Positions 58,666 through 64,000 of a DNA stretch of 64,000 nucleotides are shown piece after piece (positions within the stretch are counted from its first letter, which is position 1; the number at the start of each line of letters is the position of its first letter). The stretch is from Sisyra terminalis (Eukaryota > Arthropoda > Insecta > Neuroptera > Sisyridae): the NCBI GenBank assembly GCA_958496175.1, contig OY292277.1, positions 20,664,282-20,728,281 of the forward strand. Reading direction: 5' to 3'. The position numbers and the translations under genes were made by a program. Under the pieces are notes generated by a model. That model saw only the letters and a program-made list of their open reading frames with translations. It ran no database searches and was not told the DNA's origin.

Positions 58666-60970
58666 TCTGACTTCTAGATTTAGCAAATTATGTATTTTTT
58701 CAACAATTCCTTTTACAATAATAGTAATTATCAGAAATTAAATTCATTTAAATGAATCGTATAATATGTACTTATTTTACAATATAACTAATGTACCAAA
58801 ATATTTGACCATTGTTTCGAGAGCTAATTATTGTGAAAAGGACGAACTAGAGAAAAGTAGTATTAATGATAGTGATAGTGTGGGTGATACTACTAATGAA
58901 TAATGTAGTGTGAGCGTAAAGTGTCAAAGGTATTAAATCTGACTTCTAGATTCATTAGATTCACAGACGTATTAGTTAAAGCGACTAGAAATAAATAAAT
59001 ATAACTTTATAATTAATTGGTCTAAAACCACACATTAGTAATACGATTTCCAATAAAATCATTATTTTTTTAGTAACAGTTTTATGTGTAATAAATTAGT
59101 ACATATTGATAGTACCATCAATAATGCTTACATTAATTTGGGTTTTAGATCAAATCACAATATCATAAAATGTAAATGTGCTCCGTTCATTCATTCCCTT
59201 GACACATCCTGTGTTAGTTTATTATCTTTAATATTCACCATAAATATTTTGACACACAAACACAAACTATATTCCAAACTAAATAAGTCATCATACGCTC
59301 ACAGCACTTAGAAATTAGTTGCAAAATTTTCTATCCACCCGACCGTATGTGCTAGTGCAAAATTATTTTAGTGTGGTCGATTTTCTTGTTTACATTCGTT
59401 TATTTATGTTAGTCAAGTGTAAACTGTCGAAATTTCAGTGTAAACTAATTATTAATGGGCATCGTAGATGTGTGAAGCGAAGATGTGTGAACATGGCTGA
59501 TAAGAATGTAATGTCTTATTTTACATTTGCAAATAATGCAAAAGCGAAGAAAAAAAATGTGACACTCGATTTTTATCTGTACGAAATTTGATTAAAATTT
59601 AGATGAATTTAATTGCTGCCAAAACTCTGTCTCATCTTGTTAGGCAACAGCAGGTGCAGACGTGGTCTATTCACAAGAAAGAAATATTAGAAAAGGTAAA
59701 AAAAAACATTTTACAGGCTTCGTATGTGAGGAAGAGATCAGTAAGATGAAACATAAAATACATCAATCACAAAATTTACGGCGCGTGGTGTTAGAATATT
59801 ATAGACACTAGCATGTACTATAGACAGGGCCAAAACGTTAAATTAAACGTTGGTTTTTCAAGTGCCAAAAATGATTTTAATCAATGGTTTGTATAACGTT
59901 TTTCTTATAATACAAATTTGGAATTAGATAATTTTTATTGTAATGGTTTTATGTGTAGGAGAGGGATGATAGGGGTTGACTAAAAACACTCGGTTGGACG
60001 TCTTGTAAAATGTCACCCCCCGGGGGTGCACGCTGTCGTCACTGCAAAAAGCACTAGACCATGGCGTAAACTTTTTGTGTAGGTAGAGATGAGTACTGAA
60101 ATGTAGATGAAGATCATCAACATGAGCGTCATCATCGTAAGCGAAAAAAAGATTACGTACTTACATTCGTTTCAAACATGTAATATAAAAATGCTGCACC
60201 TTCTATCGCATTTCGTATTCCAGACCTGATGGTTGGCTTGCTCATTTTATCTCTTATTCTTTATCTCATCTGCTCCGATGTCTTATATTTTTTAAACGAT
60301 ACGGCTGCTGTATGTTGAGGTGGTGTGCTGATGAGAAGATGAGAAGATCAGAACGCCAATCTATGAGCAAAGTGAGCAAAGATGCCCTCTTGTGGATGCT
60401 GCATCATAAAACACATATATTTGTTTTTACTTTTTGCAGTTTTTGCCTTCTTATGAGTACATAAAATGTATCTTCTTATTTCTTCCCTTTTATATCCGAG
60501 CGAGACTTGGACGAGTTGGATATACTTTTTATAGATCAGAAGCACATAAAACATTTATTTAGTAGAAGATTTTCAAAATAGCATCCACAAAGATTCTAAT
60601 GAACAATTTTAAATTTTTAGTGGAAAAAAAAAGGAAATGTCATTCGCAATTTACAAAGACAACGTTTAAATTAAAGATTTTAAAATTGTCTTGTCTTAGT
60701 GTCGTATATAATACGCTGAGATGATCAAATTTAATATCACGCGGCAATTCATTTGAAACATGCCCCCAGGCATTTCATTTTAACAAGAGGAATTCAAGAA
60801 AAAAAAATAAGGATAAATTGGAATTCCTTCTCTTACCTCTTTCTATTCGTAACCTGAATTCAGGAACGTATTAATAACGAAAATATTTAGATGATGTCCC
60901 GAAAAAAATGGGGCGTTCCGTTCATATATGAATAATTAAAAAAACATCAACATTCCACATCCATGTAAAT
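58666..60970. other. Mostly AT-rich; small C/G palindrome at 60014
   Basis: caccccccgggggtg at 60014-60028 is an almost perfect C/G palindrome in a balanced patch (59980-60130). Adjacent plus-strand frames at 59084-59311 and 59319-59591 are in different registers and show no domain. Nothing else recognised. Confidence 0.35.
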
Positions 60971-61370
60971 GATTTAAAGACAAAAAGGATCTTCTTCAGG
61001 AGTTCAACCGGCCGACGTTACGCCTCCATCAGACCGCTACCCGACTCAATGAAAAAAATTGCCAAATTCTAAACAATTCGAACAATATTTCAAATTTGCC
61101 TCGCAGTTGAGACATTTCGATGAAAAATGATTCGAAGGGATGTTGTAAAGGTCTGTCGATTTTATATGGATCATAAGACTGCGGTTCTGGGGGATGATTT
61201 CAAAGGGATGACCTTTGAAATACCCCAGAAACGAACACTTAAAAATATATGATTTAGGTGCACGTAACGTTCTTCGAGTCCATCTGAATTTTTAAAACCA
61301 ACCCTTAAAAATCGACTACGATCAAGTTGTAAGCCTCGGTCTTTCAACAAAGAAACAGCCTCGATCTTAC
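60971..61370. other. GC-richer island
   Basis: Balanced composition with caaccggccgacgttacgcc and a local inverted pair gatgatttcaaagg / ccttt-gaaatacc near 61190-61230. No coding frame recognised. Possible conserved non-coding DNA. Confidence 0.25.
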
Positions 61371-63203
61371 TTATTCAAAATTTATTATTTCCATTCCTTA
61401 AATTTTTGCTCAGTCTATAATAAATCAAAAAAAAATCACAATTTAATTTCCTCCACATTTGTTAAAAATGATTTGACCAAATATTCTCCTCAAAAAGCAA
61501 AAGATAATATTTACCTTATTAAAACTCCTACACCCAAATATACTTATTCATATTGAAAATGGAAAATAACTTAATTACTATTTTTTTAATAACCTAATTT
61601 TTAATTTTATTAGAAAAATATTTAAACAGTAGCCAAGGTTCAAATTAAAAAAAAAACAGGTTAATATTTGAAGATTTTTTTTTCCTAAACACAAACCGTC
61701 TTCGATATTTTACGCATATAATAAAAGGGCTAGAGGGTGAATAATTTGATTTACATTCATAAAACGCGTTGATAATGATGATGCTATGGATGTTGATGAT
61801 GATGATGAATGGAGCGACCTCTGTCAATTCCATCTCGCATTAAATATAGGGTGAAAATATTTAAATTTTGTTACTTTATTTATTCATGAAAAAATCAAAA
61901 CAAAAAAGCACATCTGATCTGAGGAACATAAATAAAATAAAAAATTGTTTCGAAAGTCTAAAGGGGGTAATAAATATTTATATTGCTCGTATGAGTGAGG
62001 TTAATAAAGAGGCTTCTAAATAAATTTTAAATTTATGATCTAACGTAGGCGTTAGTTCCTATATTAAGTAATGATAATAATTTTTTTTTCGACAGTCATA
62101 AAAAAGATTTGTTGAAATTCGTTTTATCTTTGAAGTCATTAAGATCCATGTTGTCTATGATTTTTAATTTTTTTAATTGGTCTTAATAAAAATGAATTAA
62201 GAAATTAAGATATTAAAAATCTCAATAGCAATGAAAACGCTATAAAGTATGTCTAAAATTATGAATCTTTTTTTTTCTTTTTAGAGAAAAAAATTACATA
62301 AAACAACATTTACGAGGAAGTAAAAGAAATGTAACGAAACAAACAAAGAAATGAAAAAACCGAAACTAAAATCAAGTAGATTAAAGAAATTAAGAATCTC
62401 ATCAATTAAAACGTACCACAGCACGTCATCATTTGTACACAAAACTGTCAGAGGGATGAGATGCTCTCGCATCATCAACATCAATTTATCTTACAGGTAT
62501 TGTTATGAACTAAGTATGATGTATGGGATTTCTAAATAAAAAGGTACCGTAAATAACGTGATTTGTAAAAAAAAAATGGAAAAATTATAATTTTTTTATA
62601 AGTGTATTCGAATACAAGCAATTATATAGGTTCTATATACTTGTAACTAAGAAAGAAGCAAAAATAAAATGTACCTAAACGTGTGCTTAGTACCTATATT
62701 GAAAAATAATTAAGGAGACCATTACATAACTGTGATAAATTTTACGCAAAGGAAAGGTTATATAAAAGTTAATAAAAATCTAGTTACTTTAAAAGAAACT
62801 AATAGATAAGTGTGTTTTACCTTAAATTCATAATGAAATATATTAAATAAGAGTTTGGGATACTAAATGGAAACGGAATTTGCAAGATGGTTTGTTATTT
62901 TTTTTTTTTTGGATTCGCTGAGGTTCCAGAAGTGTAAGTATTTTTCAGTTGCAAATTCGTATGAACACTATTCGGCTTTTACAATATGTGAAAAGATATA
63001 ATTTTCTTCTTAATACTTCCTTGTGAATTAACAATATTTTGTTTGACTTTAAAATATGTTGAATTCTTATAAAAACAATTAATTAATAGTTAATGCTATA
63101 AAAGTAATAGATCTTAACTCAATTGCCAAATAAATAAAGCCAAAAGTCTACCAATTTCTCAAATTGCCCAATTTCCACATTGTAAAGGTTTAATTTATGC
63201 AAC
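61371..63203. other. AT-rich stretch, nothing recognised
   Basis: A gatgatgatg run near 61778-61808 is a minor microsatellite. Frames at 61645-61833, 62281-62484 and 62351-62539 (opposite strands, overlapping) have no motif. Confidence 0.4.
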
Positions 63204-63424
63204 TGTTGGAACTAGCACCTAAAGGTCTTGTCCTGTATAGTTGTGGTGGGAATTTAGTCTTCCCACTCTCTCGCTTTTGGGAACCATTATTGTTGGAATA
63301 GAACCTGGAGAATAAAACGCCTCGTTTCTCGTTCGGGTCCCTGGCTTGGCTTTTCAGCCCTCTACCGGAAATCCAAACTGGTTGAACTTTACTTGTGGCG
63401 CCAAATTTCAATTTTGACTCAACA
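63204..63424 (+). mobile_element. Possible solo LTR
   Basis: A 221-bp balanced-composition block starts TGTTGGAAC and ends CTCAACA, giving 5-bp TGTTG/CAACA termini of the TG...CA type used by LTR retrotransposons. It contains a polyadenylation signal (aataaaa, 63311-63317) followed by a GC-rich segment. No target duplication is convincing (caac versus ctac), and no second LTR or internal coding region is present, so this is tentative. Confidence 0.3.
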
Positions 63425-64000
63425 CTACAAATAATTTGACCCTAAAACTGTCCGTTTCCTGATTTCAGAGACAAATAAATACTTTTTTTCAAGAGAGATG
63501 GGGCTTTTTCTTATGATTTTCCTATTTTCCAGGGAACTTATTCCTAAGCAATACTTTGATAATAGTATGTTGCTCTTATGTATATACCTAATGATTGAAA
63601 TTAATTCTTGTAAATTGACGTTTTTATGTTTTCAAAATCTATAAATTTTAGTAAATAAAGTTCTTTAGTTGTGTACCAGGGTAGATGCAATTATACTCAT
63701 TGATGCCCTCTTTATTTATCCGCGCATTACGATTCTAATGATGCACTTATTCTATAGATATTATTGTCAATAAAAACGATTTCCAAATAAAGTTCAATTT
63801 CTTCGTAAATAAACACACCAAAGCAACAAAATAAGTTTTTTTAAGTACCTAGGTACACTCTTTTAATATACCTTTTAATTTTAAGACTATTTTTCAGCGA
63901 TAAAATTCATTAGGTATTTTCCAATGTCGGTTTCACATCCTTTTGATAAAGCATTACCTATAGCGATGGTTTGCTAACATTAGGGGGCGCGAGACTACTA
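63425..64000. other. AT-rich end of window, nothing recognised
   Basis: No gene or repeat traced. Confidence 0.4.

Noticed and set aside
1..64000. CRISPR array, rRNA or bacterial operon
   Set aside because: No regularly spaced identical repeats, no rRNA signature and no ribosome-binding-site/ORF organisation; the sequence is eukaryotic.

Overview
This is an AT-rich (about 70% by eye), eukaryotic, almost certainly insect sequence. The repeat types point that way: RTE- and Jockey-clade LINE remnants, a Tc1/mariner remnant, tRNA-derived SINEs, hAT-like MITEs and Penelope-like fragments. The frequent 'TACCT/AGGTA' motifs also fit beetle, hemipteran or lepidopteran genomes, but I cannot name the order with confidence. 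I found no intact host protein-coding gene, rRNA, functional tRNA or CRISPR array. The window reads as a long intergenic or intronic stretch. Almost all open frames are short and fall in AT-rich or repeat-derived DNA.

Layout. 1-8 kb is mostly anonymous AT-rich DNA with one small hAT-like MITE (1016-1198), an RTE reverse-transcriptase scrap (about 3.7 kb) and a GC-richer island with an X-box-like site (7.5-8.0 kb). 8.6-9.5 kb has two tRNA-derived SINEs flanking a MITE with an exact 8-bp target duplication. 12.6-12.8 kb holds the C-terminal end of a dead Tc1/mariner transposase. 16.7-17.1 kb holds a Penelope-like insertion. 19.6-20.7 kb joins a Jockey fragment (+) to an RTE fragment (-). 23.5-24.8 kb has another RTE piece and a decayed tandem repeat. 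32.3-33.8 kb is an RTE LINE interrupted by a hAT-like element that itself carries two smaller insertions. 41.2-46.9 kb is the densest repeat cluster: three copies of one unnamed family, three-level nesting, a second Penelope-like insertion and a long (TA)n tract. 55.4 kb has a hAT-like MITE with a perfect target duplication, 56.9-58.0 kb has the longest RTE remnant, and 63.2 kb has a possible solo LTR. Between these lie GC-richer islands of unknown role (near 7.5, 13.7, 18.6, 26.6, 27, 38.4, 39.7, 47, 49.6, 54.3 and 61 kb) that could be conserved non-coding or regulatory DNA.

The most interesting signal is a pair of unrelated-sequence but identically built insertions (16699-17124 and 44115-44503). 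Each has a 12-bp target duplication, long inverted repeats, a 34-37 nt unique extension between one inverted repeat and the duplication, and on the minus strand a hammerhead-ribozyme-like core. One has a paralogous 'empty site' in the same window that confirms its borders. This fits Penelope-like retroelements or short non-autonomous derivatives of them.
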